The position numbers and the translations under genes are program-made. Shown one piece after another: positions 43,694 to 51,672 of a stretch of DNA of 64,000 nucleotides (within the stretch, counting starts at the first letter, position 1; every line of letters starts with the position of its first letter). Source of the stretch: RGIG5612 sp045546255 (GTDB taxonomy: Bacteria; Bacillota; Clostridia; Lachnospirales; Lachnospiraceae); the NCBI GenBank assembly GCA_045546255.1, contig JAZQCK010000035.1:88790-152789 (forward strand), in the 5' to 3' direction. The notes under the pieces were generated by a model. That model saw only the letters and a program-made list of their open reading frames with translations. It searched no databases and was not told the origin of the DNA.

Positions 43694-44485
43694 ATGAAAA
43701 AAGGAATCATCGCAGTTATCACAGGCGTTGTTGCAGCAGGGATGCTTTTGACAGCGTGTGGCGGAAAAAATATGACAGAAACACCAAAAAATAGTTCCGG
43801 CACAGCAGCCGGATCGGGAATCATTGTTCCATCAGGAGAAGATGGAGGCGGCGCAGTCGTCGGTGGATGGGCAGCAGCGGAACCTGGAAAATCGCATCTG
43901 AGTGAAGAAGAGGCTGCAATCTTTGATCAGGCAGCGGGGACTCTTTTAGGAGTTGACTATACTCCGATTTTAGTCCTTGCGACCCAGCTCGTTTCAGGCA
44001 CTAATTATGCCTTCCTTTGCAGTGGGAAAGTCGTAGCCCCTGATACGCAACCGGGATGGAAGATCATGACGGTCTATGCCGACTTAAACGGCAATGTTTC
44101 TGTAACGAATGTGAGCGATATTGATCTTGGCGGTATTTATATCATGGATGCTGCAGAGACAGGTGCGGCTGTGGGCGCATGGCAGCTCCGCGAGCCGTCC
44201 GAAGAGATGACAGTGCTTGAGGATCAGGATGCACAGGCAGCTTTTGAACAGGCTGCGGAAGGATATGTTGGGGTTGGTTTAAAGCCACTGGCACTTTTAG
44301 GCACCCAGCTTGTTTCCGGGACAAATTATAAAGTGCTTTGCTACGGAACGATGGTAACAGCAAACCCTGTTAGTTCCCTTTACATCGCAGATGTTTATGC
44401 AGATCTGAACGGAAATGCGGAGTTCAGCAATGTGCAGCTCTTTGATCTCATGAGATACATTGATACGATTGAAACAGTTGAATAA
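43694..44485 (+). CDS. Lipoprotein with two cystatin-like repeats
   Basis: A 263-residue surface lipoprotein. The signal peptide ends in LLTACGG (Cys about residue 18) and a Ser/Gly/Thr linker follows. Two repeats of about 100 residues come next. Each has GGW or GAW, an acidic helix (EEEAAIFDQAAG, QAAFEQAAEG), a GVxxxP step, and the identical motif TQLVSGTNY followed by a Cys-containing strand. QxVxGxNY is the protease-binding loop motif of cystatins (family I25). Inhibition of cysteine proteases would be an inference from this motif alone; a fold-only role is possible. A strong RBS (AAGGAGG) precedes the start. It lies 20 bases before glyA. Confidence 0.75.
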   Translation: MKKGIIAVITGVVAAGMLLTACGGKNMTETPKNSSGTAAGSGIIVPSGEDGGGAVVGGWAAAEPGKSHLSEEEAAIFDQAAGTLLGVDYTPILVLATQLVSGTNYAFLCSGKVVAPDTQPGWKIMTVYADLNGNVSVTNVSDIDLGGIYIMDAAETGAAVGAWQLREPSEEMTVLEDQDAQAAFEQAAEGYVGVGLKPLALLGTQLVSGTNYKVLCYGTMVTANPVSSLYIADVYADLNGNAEFSNVQLFDLMRYIDTIETVE

Positions 44486-44505
44486 TAAAGAATAGGAGAG
44501 CGAGT

Positions 44506-45759
44506 ATGTATTCTTTCAGTAAATTAGCAGCAGCAGATCCCGAGATTGCTCAGGCAGTCATGGGGGAAGTAGAAAGAGAAAACTCTCATCTGGAGATGAT
44601 CGCTTCGGAAAACTTTGTAAGCGAAGCAGTTATGAGCGCTTTGGGCTCACAGTTCACAAATAAGTATGCAGAAGGGTATCCGGGCGATCGTTATTACGGC
44701 GGATGCCAGTATGCGGATATCGTGGAAAATCTGGCAAGGGACCGAGCAAAAAAACTCTTTGGTTGTGAATATGTTAATGTTCAGCCGCATGCCGGAAGCC
44801 AGGCAAACACGGCTGTTCAGTTTGCACTGTTAAAACCGGGAGATAAGATCCTCGGAATGAGTCTGGATGCAGGCGGCCATTTAAGCCATGGATGCAAAGC
44901 CAATATCTCCGGAAGATATTTCGGCGTTGCAGAATACGGCGTTGATGAAAACGGATATATCGATTATGACGAAGTCTTGCGCATAGCAAAAGAGGCGCAG
45001 CCGAAACTTTTGATCTGCGGCGCCAGCGCGTATCCGAGAAAGATCGATTTTCAGAAGTTCAGAGAGATCGCGGATGAAGTAGGCGCATATCTGCTTGCCG
45101 ACATCGCCCATATCTCAGGACTTGTGGCAGCAGGAGAGCATATGAGTCCAATCCCGTATGCGCATGTCACGACCAGTACGACACATAAGACCTTGAGGGG
45201 ACCGCGTGGAGGCATGATCATGTCAAGCGAGGCCTTTGCAGAGGAGCATAAGATCAACAAGGCGATTTTCCCGGGACTTCAGGGAGGTCCGCTGATGCAT
45301 GTGATTGCAGCAAAGGCAGTCTGCTATGGAGAAGCACTGAAACCGGAATTTAAAACTTATGCGAAGACTGTTATTGAAAATGCTCAGGCACTTTCCAAAG
45401 GTCTGATCGACCGCGGCATTAAGGTGTTCACGGGCGGAACCGATAATCATTTGCTTTTAGTCGACTTAAGACCGCTTGGAATCAGCGGAAAAGAAGCCGA
45501 AGATGAACTCGATGAAGCAGGTATCACCTGCAACAAAAATGCGATCCCGAATGATACGTCTTCAAGGACTGTAACTGGAGGAATCCGCCTGGGAACAGCG
45601 GCTCTTACAACCAGAGGTCTGATGCCTTCTGATATGGAAACGATCGCAGAAGCAATCAAGCTGGTTGTCTCCGACCGGACAGATGTTTCCAAGGCGCAGG
45701 CGAAGGAAATGATCACAAAACTGACAGAGCATTATCCACTCTATGAAAACGTGGAATAA
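44506..45759 (+). CDS. glyA: Serine hydroxymethyltransferase
   Basis: A 417-residue PLP enzyme converting serine and tetrahydrofolate to glycine and methylene-THF. The PLP lysine lies in TTSTTHKTLRGPRGG (about residue 226). YAEGYPGDRYYGGCQY and the GSQANTAVQ phosphate loop are typical. It supplies glycine for purD and one-carbon units for purN and the AICAR formyltransferase downstream. It is separated from purE by a promoter and riboswitch. Confidence 0.96.
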   Translation: MYSFSKLAAADPEIAQAVMGEVERENSHLEMIASENFVSEAVMSALGSQFTNKYAEGYPGDRYYGGCQYADIVENLARDRAKKLFGCEYVNVQPHAGSQANTAVQFALLKPGDKILGMSLDAGGHLSHGCKANISGRYFGVAEYGVDENGYIDYDEVLRIAKEAQPKLLICGASAYPRKIDFQKFREIADEVGAYLLADIAHISGLVAAGEHMSPIPYAHVTTSTTHKTLRGPRGGMIMSSEAFAEEHKINKAIFPGLQGGPLMHVIAAKAVCYGEALKPEFKTYAKTVIENAQALSKGLIDRGIKVFTGGTDNHLLLVDLRPLGISGKEAEDELDEAGITCNKNAIPNDTSSRTVTGGIRLGTAALTTRGLMPSDMETIAEAIKLVVSDRTDVSKAQAKEMITKLTEHYPLYENVE

Positions 45760-45783
45760 TCCCTGCAAACTGTGGTGGTTTTC

Positions 45784-45813
45784 TTGACATGAAATAGTCA
45801 TATATGGTATAAA
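45784..45813 (+). promoter_or_regulatory. Promoter of the ZTP riboswitch-purE transcript
   Basis: A consensus TTGACA (45784-45789) and TATAAA (45808-45813) spaced by 18 bases, ending about 18 bases before the riboswitch P1 helix. Confidence 0.75.
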
Positions 45814-45831
45814 AACAGCGGAATTTAAACA

Positions 45832-45911
45832 GTTCTTTGCTACTGACGGAATTGTTGTGGAGCACCACAGAGGAACAAAGGACTAGCGTTTTTTAAGCCG
45901 ACCGTCTGGGC
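45832..45911 (+). promoter_or_regulatory. ZTP (pfl) riboswitch aptamer
   Basis: The sequence contains the two conserved pfl elements: ACTGACGGAA (from 45842) and CCGACCGTCTGGGCA (from 45898). P1 pairs 45832-45839 with 45876-45883, P2 is the TGTGG/CCACA hairpin at 45856-45869, and the pseudoknot pairs GACGG (45845-45849) with CCGTC (45902-45906). This class senses ZMP/ZTP, which build up when 10-formyl-THF is short. It sits directly upstream of purE, as expected for the class. Confidence 0.93.
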
Positions 45912-45944
45912 ACACTTGAACTAATTTGTCCAAGTGTGCCTTTT
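45909..45944 (+). terminator. Riboswitch-controlled intrinsic terminator
   Basis: GGCACACTTG (45909-45918) pairs with CAAGTGTGCC (45931-45940), followed by TTTT. Its left arm shares bases with the conserved CTGGGC of the aptamer, so ligand binding should block the terminator and turn purE on. Confidence 0.88.
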
Positions 45945-46013
45945 GTGATTTATAGACGGATACAAATAGTCATCCGGAAGTGAGGAGCCGGACGATTCAG
46001 GAGGATGAATACT

Positions 46014-46502
46014 ATGAAAAAAGTCGGTATCGTTATGGGAAGCGACAGCGATCTTCCTGTTGTTTCAAAAGCGATTGATACATTAAAAGAATTCGAGGTA
46101 CCGTTCGAGGTACATATCTATTCCGCACACAGGACTCCGAAGGAGGCAACTGAGTTTTCCTCGAAAGCAAGGGAGAACGGATTTGGCGCCATCATCGCGG
46201 CAGCCGGCATGGCTGCGCACTTAGCAGGCGCGATCGCGGCACAGACGACGATCCCGGTGATCGGAATTCCGTGCAGCTCTACGAATCTGGAAGGACTGGA
46301 TGCACTGCTTTCCACCGTCCAGATGCCAAGCGGAATCCCGGTTGCGACCGTTGCGATCAACGGAGCGGCAAATGCGGCACTGCTTGCGATTCAGATCCTT
46401 GCGGTGGAGGACGCCTCTTTGGCAGCGAAACTGGATGCGAAAAGGAAGAAGGACGCGGAAAAGGTCCTGGCAAAAGATGCAGATATTTTATCGAAGCTGT
46501 AA
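46014..46502 (+). CDS. purE: N5-carboxyaminoimidazole ribonucleotide mutase
   Basis: A 162-residue class I PurE. VGIVMGSDSDLPVV opens the fold and binds the substrate phosphate. YSAHRTPKE and AGMAAHLAGAIAA are the active-site loops. No purK is next to it. The start is the ATG at 46014, 9 bases from AGGAGG; the ATG at 46005 touches that site and is rejected. Expression is under the ZTP riboswitch, and a terminator overlaps the stop codon. Confidence 0.95.
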   Translation: MKKVGIVMGSDSDLPVVSKAIDTLKEFEVPFEVHIYSAHRTPKEATEFSSKARENGFGAIIAAAGMAAHLAGAIAAQTTIPVIGIPCSSTNLEGLDALLSTVQMPSGIPVATVAINGAANAALLAIQILAVEDASLAAKLDAKRKKDAEKVLAKDADILSKL

Positions 46503-46523
46503 TTAGTGCAGCTTCGTTTTTTT
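46492..46523 (+). terminator. Intrinsic terminator overlapping the end of purE
   Basis: CGAAGCTG (46492-46499) and CAGCTTCG (46509-46516) form a perfect stem followed by seven T. The stem begins inside the last codons of purE. It separates purE from the purF-purL operon, at least in part. Confidence 0.8.
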
Positions 46524-46617
46524 CTTCTCTGCAGGAGAATTGTTCTTTCAGGGATAACGGTTATCAAACAATAAGTAATAATCGGATTATAATAATACAA
46601 AGAAAGTTGAGAATCAT

Positions 46618-48042
46618 ATGGGCGGATTTTTTGGAATCACATCAAAAGAAGATTGTTTGAGTGAAGTGTTCTTCGGAGTTGACTATCACTCACACCTCGG
46701 AACAAAGACCGGCGGCATTGCAGCATACGACAAGGAGATCGGTCTTCAGAGAGAGATCCACAAGATCAATAACTCACCATTCCGGACGAAATTTGAGCAT
46801 GTCTTTGAAGACATGAGGGGGACATCTGCAATCGGATGTATCAATGACGGAGACCCGCAGCCGCTGCTGGTCCGCACAGGGCTTGGTGTGTTTGCAATCG
46901 CAATCATTGGTGTGATCAACAATGCACAGGAACTGATCGATAAGCATATGTTTGAAGTCGGCGGCCACTATGAAGCAATGACCGGCGGCAAGATCAATAC
47001 AACAGAATTAGTGGCGGCTCTGATCAATCAGAGAAAGACCTTTGAAGAAGGAATCCGCTATGCACAGGAATTGATCGATGGAACGGCTTCGATCCTGATC
47101 TTGAAAGATAATGGAAATCTGATCGCGGCAAGAGATCTTTATGGTAGGCTGCCTGTCCTGATCGGAAAAGGACCGATGGGTCATGCAGTTTCCTTTGAGT
47201 CTTTTGCATATCAGAAGTTCGGCTTTGAAGATGAAAAAGAATTAGGGCCGGGAGAAATCGTTGAGATTTCCCCGGACAGCATCACCCAGCTGATGGAGCC
47301 TGGAAAAAAGAAACGGATCTGTGCATTCCTTTGGAGTTATTACGGATATCCGACGTCAACCTATGAAGGAGTTAACGTTGAGATCATGCGCTATCGCAAC
47401 GGTGCGATCATGGCGCGCCATGATGCGGAAATGAAAAACGCGGAAGATGTGGACTATGTCGGAGGCGTTCCGGATTCCGGCACACCGCATGCGATCGGAT
47501 ATGCAAACGAGAGCGGAAAGACCTTTGCAAGAGCCTTCATTAAATATACGCCGACCTGGGCAAGAAGCTTTATGCCGACCAGCCAGAAGGCGAGAAATGA
47601 AGTTGCAAAAATGAAACAGATCCCGGTCAAGGAACTGATCAAAGACAAGAATCTGCTCTTTGTGGACGACTCCATCGTAAGAGGCACACAGCTTCAGGAA
47701 ACGGTCGAGTTTCTTTATGCGAATGGAGCAAAATCAGTACACATGCGCAGCGCCTGCCCGCCGCTCATGTATGCCTGCAAATACTTAAGCTTTACCAGAA
47801 CACAGAGTGCGATGGAACTGATCACACGCAGAGTGATCCTCGAACTCGAAGGTGAAGAAGGTTTAAATCATATTGATGAATACAGCGACGGAAACACAGA
47901 GCGCGGAAAAAAACTCCGTGAGACGATCTGTGAAAAATTCCACTTTGCTTCTCTAGAATTCCAGTCCCTCGACGGAATCATTGAAGCAATCGGACTTGAC
48001 CCTTGTGAACTTTGTACTTATTGCTGGAGCGGAAAGGAATAA
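46618..48042 (+). CDS. purF: Amidophosphoribosyltransferase, variant lacking N-terminal Cys
   Basis: A 474-residue PurF-type enzyme. The PRPP loop LLFVDDSIVRGTQ (about residues 349-361) and the flexible-loop region are intact. Four cysteines lie where Bacillus PurF binds its 4Fe-4S cluster: KKRICAFLW, LMYACKYL and the two ends of CELC near the C-terminus. The N-terminus reads MGGFFGITSKEDC, where normal PurF has the catalytic Cys directly after Met or a propeptide. The Ntn glutaminase would therefore be inactive or rewired, and ammonia may be the nitrogen source. I recall similar MGGFFG proteins in other Clostridia but cannot check that here. A TATAAT at 46588-46593 may serve as its own promoter. 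purM follows after 3 bases. Confidence 0.85.
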   Translation: MGGFFGITSKEDCLSEVFFGVDYHSHLGTKTGGIAAYDKEIGLQREIHKINNSPFRTKFEHVFEDMRGTSAIGCINDGDPQPLLVRTGLGVFAIAIIGVINNAQELIDKHMFEVGGHYEAMTGGKINTTELVAALINQRKTFEEGIRYAQELIDGTASILILKDNGNLIAARDLYGRLPVLIGKGPMGHAVSFESFAYQKFGFEDEKELGPGEIVEISPDSITQLMEPGKKKRICAFLWSYYGYPTSTYEGVNVEIMRYRNGAIMARHDAEMKNAEDVDYVGGVPDSGTPHAIGYANESGKTFARAFIKYTPTWARSFMPTSQKARNEVAKMKQIPVKELIKDKNLLFVDDSIVRGTQLQETVEFLYANGAKSVHMRSACPPLMYACKYLSFTRTQSAMELITRRVILELEGEEGLNHIDEYSDGNTERGKKLRETICEKFHFASLEFQSLDGIIEAIGLDPCELCTYCWSGKE

Positions 48043-48045
48043 TCT

Positions 48046-49089
48046 ATGAACACAGAATCAAGATCAGAAGCATATGCTCAGGCCGGTGTCGATATCACCG
48101 CGGGATATAAAGCAGTTGAGCTGATGAAACAGCATATTGCCCGCACGATGACAGCGGGTGTCTGCTCGGATGTCGGCGGATTCGGCGGTCTATTTGAGCT
48201 GGATCTTACAGGTATTACAAAACCTGTTTTAGTTTCCGGAACTGATGGAGTCGGTACCAAACTGAAACTGGCATTTTTACTGGATAAACATGACACGGTT
48301 GGAATTGATTGCGTTGCAATGTGCGTGAACGATATTATCTGCGTCGGCGCAAAACCATTGTTCTTCCTGGACTATATTGCCTGTGGCAAAAATGTTCCGG
48401 AAAGGATCGCTGAAATCGTAAAAGGTGTAAGTGAAGGCTGCGTACAGTCAGGGGCTGCCCTGATCGGTGGAGAGACGGCGGAGATGCCGGGCTTTTATCC
48501 TGTCGATGAATATGACCTTGCTGGTTACAGCACAGGTGTTGTTGATAAAGCAAAGATCATTGACAACAAAAGCATGACGGCAGGAGATGTTGTGATCGCA
48601 CTTCCTTCGAGCGGTGTACATTCCAATGGTTTTTCTCTGGTAAGAAAAGTGTTTGATGTGGAGAATTCTGATATCAAATCTCCGTGTGCGGAACTTGGCG
48701 GAAAGTCCATCGGTGAGACTCTTCTGACACCAACGAAAATTTATGTAAAACCGGTCCTTGCTTTACTTGAAGAAGTAAAAGTCAAAGGAATTTCCCATAT
48801 CACAGGAGGCGGTTTCTACGAGAATATTCCGAGAAGTATTCCGGAAGGCCTTGGAGCTAAAATTGAAAAGGCGTCCGTTAAGATCCTTCCGATCTTTGAC
48901 ATGATCGCAAAGGCCGGACAGATCAGTGAGCGTGATATGTTCAATACCTATAACATGGGTGTCGGCATGAGCATCACGGTTGCAAAAGAAGATGCTGATA
49001 AAGCAGTAGAAATCTTAAAAGCCGCGGGAGAAGACGCTTATATCATCGGCGAGATCGTTGCAGGAGAAGATAAGATTCAGATCTGCTGA
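48046..49089 (+). CDS. purM: Phosphoribosylformylglycinamidine cyclo-ligase
   Basis: A 347-residue AIR synthetase that closes the imidazole ring with ATP. YAQAGVDITAGYKAVELMK opens it; VSGTDGVGTKLKLAF and GGETAEMPGFY are the ATP and substrate loops of the family. It is translationally close to purF (3 bases) and purN (18 bases). Confidence 0.96.
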   Translation: MNTESRSEAYAQAGVDITAGYKAVELMKQHIARTMTAGVCSDVGGFGGLFELDLTGITKPVLVSGTDGVGTKLKLAFLLDKHDTVGIDCVAMCVNDIICVGAKPLFFLDYIACGKNVPERIAEIVKGVSEGCVQSGAALIGGETAEMPGFYPVDEYDLAGYSTGVVDKAKIIDNKSMTAGDVVIALPSSGVHSNGFSLVRKVFDVENSDIKSPCAELGGKSIGETLLTPTKIYVKPVLALLEEVKVKGISHITGGGFYENIPRSIPEGLGAKIEKASVKILPIFDMIAKAGQISERDMFNTYNMGVGMSITVAKEDADKAVEILKAAGEDAYIIGEIVAGEDKIQIC

Positions 49090-49107
49090 TAGAAAGAGAG
49101 ACAGAAA

Positions 49108-49719
49108 GTGAGCGAGAAAAAAGCAAAGGTTGCAGTATTGGTTTCCGGTGGAGGTACAAACCTGCAGGCAATCATTGATGCGGAAAAAGCCGGGCTCATC
49201 ACATCCGGCACGATTGCTCTGGTCATTTCCAATAACCCAAAAGCCTATGCGCTTCAAAGGGCGACGGATGCAGGGATTCCGAGCGAAGTGGTCCTTCGAA
49301 GTGTGTTTGACAGTCAGTCAGCATTTGAAGAAAAAATGATTTCCACGCTGGAGTCCTATGAGATCGACCTGATCGTGCTTGCTGGTTTCATGACGATCTT
49401 AAGTGCTGACTTTACATTACATTTCAAAAACCGGATCATCAATGTTCATCCGTCGCTGATTCCTTCTTTCTGCGGCCAGGGATTTTATGGTCTGAAGGTG
49501 CATGAGGAGGCTTTGAAAAAGGGCGTTAAAGTGACTGGTGCGACTGTGCATTTCGTCAACGAGATTCCGGACGGCGGCGAGATTATTCTGCAGAAGGCAG
49601 TTGAGGTGGAAGAAGGTGATACGCCGGAGACACTACAGCGACGCGTCATGGAGCAGGCGGAATGGAAGCTCCTTCCGACTGCTGTGGAAAAAATCTCTGC
49701 AGAGATCATAGCGAAATAG
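49108..49719 (+). CDS. purN: Phosphoribosylglycinamide formyltransferase
   Basis: A 203-residue GAR transformylase using 10-formyl-THF. The phosphate loop is VSGGGTNLQAI. The catalytic Asn-His pair is in INVHPSLIPSF, and the Asp is expected in the segment after HFVNE. The start codon is GTG at 49108 with a weak GAAAG/GAGA site. It lies in the middle of the operon. Confidence 0.95.
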   Translation: MSEKKAKVAVLVSGGGTNLQAIIDAEKAGLITSGTIALVISNNPKAYALQRATDAGIPSEVVLRSVFDSQSAFEEKMISTLESYEIDLIVLAGFMTILSADFTLHFKNRIINVHPSLIPSFCGQGFYGLKVHEEALKKGVKVTGATVHFVNEIPDGGEIILQKAVEVEEGDTPETLQRRVMEQAEWKLLPTAVEKISAEIIAK

Positions 49720-49737
49720 AAACAAAAGGGGATGACT

Positions 49738-50457
49738 ATGGATATTTACAAAATCAACGACATTTACGAACTGATCAAAGATAACTCTTATGTGGGCAGA
49801 GGTATCATCAGCGGAAAGAGCGCAGACGGAAAGAAAGCCGTGGGTGCTTATTTCATCATGGGAAGAAGTGCAAATTCCAGAAATCGCATCTTCTCCGAAA
49901 AAGACGGAAATATTATTACGGAACCGTTTGATCCATCCAAGGTCGAAGATCCCAGCCTGATCATTTATACAGCAGTCAGAAGACATGAAAACAAGCTGAT
50001 CTTAACAAACGGCGATCAGACGGATACGATCTACGAAGGTTTGAAAGCAGGTCTGACTTTTACGAAAGCGTTAGAAAGCCGCTGCTTTGAGCCGGATGCG
50101 CCGAACTTTACTCCAAGGATCAGCTCCATGATCACGTTTGAAAAGGGAGACTTCACTTATGAGATGAGTATCTTAAAGAGCATCGATGAGAAAGGAACAG
50201 ACTGTGCCCGTTACAGTTTTTCTTATCCGTCGATTGCGGGACTCGGACATTTTATCCATACCTACGAACAGGATGGAAATCCGATCCCGACCTTCCAGGG
50301 AGAGCCGGAGCGCATCCTGATCTTGGATGATATTGACGCTTTTACAGATTCTATCTGGAAAGGCTTAAATGAAGACAATAAGATTTCTTTATATGTGACA
50401 TACACAGATCTGGAAACGATGGAGGAAGAGCATCGACTGATCAACAAGAATGCTTAA
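49738..50457 (+). CDS. purO: IMP cyclohydrolase, PurO type
   Basis: A 239-residue protein matching the archaeal-type PurO fold (Ntn-hydrolase-like) rather than the MGS-like domain of PurH. Recognisable segments are YVGRGIISGKSADGKKAVGA, YFIMGRSANSRNR and IIYTAVRRHEN. It would close FAICAR to IMP. It sits directly before the stand-alone formyltransferase that makes its substrate. The ATG at 49738 is used because AAAAGGGG ends 6 bases upstream; the ATG at 49732 touches it. Confidence 0.88.
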   Translation: MDIYKINDIYELIKDNSYVGRGIISGKSADGKKAVGAYFIMGRSANSRNRIFSEKDGNIITEPFDPSKVEDPSLIIYTAVRRHENKLILTNGDQTDTIYEGLKAGLTFTKALESRCFEPDAPNFTPRISSMITFEKGDFTYEMSILKSIDEKGTDCARYSFSYPSIAGLGHFIHTYEQDGNPIPTFQGEPERILILDDIDAFTDSIWKGLNEDNKISLYVTYTDLETMEEEHRLINKNA

Positions 50458-50469
50458 GGGGTGATACGT

Positions 50470-51654
50470 ATGAAAGAGTTTGAATTAAAGTATGGATGTA
50501 ATCCGAATCAGAAACCGGCAAGGATCTATATGCATGATGGCAGCGAGCTTCCGGTTGAGATTTTGAACGGACGTCCGGGATACATCAATTTCCTGGATGC
50601 TTTGAATTCCTGGCAGCTGGTCAAGGAGCTGAAAGAAGCCTTGAATATGCCTGCAGCAGCTTCTTTTAAACATGTCAGCCCGACTTCCGCAGCGGTCGGA
50701 ACCGTGCTTCCTGAGAAACTGAAGAAAGCCTGCTTCGTGGATGACATCGAAGGACTTGATGAATCTCCTCTGGCATGCGCCTATGCGAGGGCAAGAGGAA
50801 CAGACCGTCTTTGCTCTTTCGGGGACTGGATCGCACTTTCTGATACTTGCGATAAAGTCACAGCGGAGATCATTAAAAGAGAAGTCTCTGACGGTGTGAT
50901 CGCACCGGGATATGACGAAGATGCTCTGGAGATTTTGAGATCCAAGAGAGGCGGAAATTATAATATCGTAAAAATCGATGCTGCTTATGTTCCGGACATT
51001 CAGGAACGCAAGCAGGTCTATGGTGTGACCTTTGAACAGGGAAGAAACAATTTTGAGATTAATCGGGAGCTTTTATCCAATCTGGTGACGGATAATAAGG
51101 AGCTTCCGGAACATGCGGTCAGAGATCTGATCATTGCGCTGATCACACTCAAATATACCCAGTCCAATTCCGTTGCTTATGCAGTTGACGGACAGGCGAT
51201 TGGTGTCGGTGCAGGACAGCAGTCCCGTATCCACTGCACAAGACTTGCCGGCAGCAAGGCGGATACCTGGTTTTTGCGTCAGGCTGACAAAGTGTTAAAT
51301 CTTCCGTTCAGAGAAGATATCGGAAGACCGGGCAGGGACAATGTGATCGACGGATATATTAACCAGAACGAAGAAGATGTCTGTGCAGACGGAATCTGGC
51401 AGAACTATTTTACGAAGCAGCCGGAGCCGTTCACAAAAGAGGAGCAGAGAGCTTATCTTGATACCTGTACGGATGTTGCATTAGGCTCCGACGCATTCTT
51501 CCCGTTCAGCGATAACGTTGAACGTGCGAAGAAGAGCGGTGTCAAATATATCGCTGAGCCGGGCGGCTCGATCCGCGATGACGCAGTCATCGAATGCTGC
51601 AATAAATACGGAATTGCGATGGCCTTCACGGGCATGCGGCTGTTCCATCATTAA
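50470..51654 (+). CDS. purH: Stand-alone AICAR formyltransferase
   Basis: A 394-residue protein with only the AICAR transformylase half of PurH. It opens with ELKYGCNPNQKPARIY, then carries SFKHVSPTSAAVG (the K-H active-site pair), YTQSNSVAY and GAGQQSRIHCTRLAG. The N-terminal IMP cyclohydrolase domain of bifunctional PurH is missing; purO just upstream covers that step. It uses 10-formyl-THF. The start ATG 50470 is 8 bases from AAGGGG; the GTG at 50461 lies within that site. The purH symbol is used in the loose sense. Confidence 0.9.
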   Translation: MKEFELKYGCNPNQKPARIYMHDGSELPVEILNGRPGYINFLDALNSWQLVKELKEALNMPAAASFKHVSPTSAAVGTVLPEKLKKACFVDDIEGLDESPLACAYARARGTDRLCSFGDWIALSDTCDKVTAEIIKREVSDGVIAPGYDEDALEILRSKRGGNYNIVKIDAAYVPDIQERKQVYGVTFEQGRNNFEINRELLSNLVTDNKELPEHAVRDLIIALITLKYTQSNSVAYAVDGQAIGVGAGQQSRIHCTRLAGSKADTWFLRQADKVLNLPFREDIGRPGRDNVIDGYINQNEEDVCADGIWQNYFTKQPEPFTKEEQRAYLDTCTDVALGSDAFFPFSDNVERAKKSGVKYIAEPGGSIRDDAVIECCNKYGIAMAFTGMRLFHH

Positions 51655-51672
51655 TAAAAAAGGAGAGCACGG

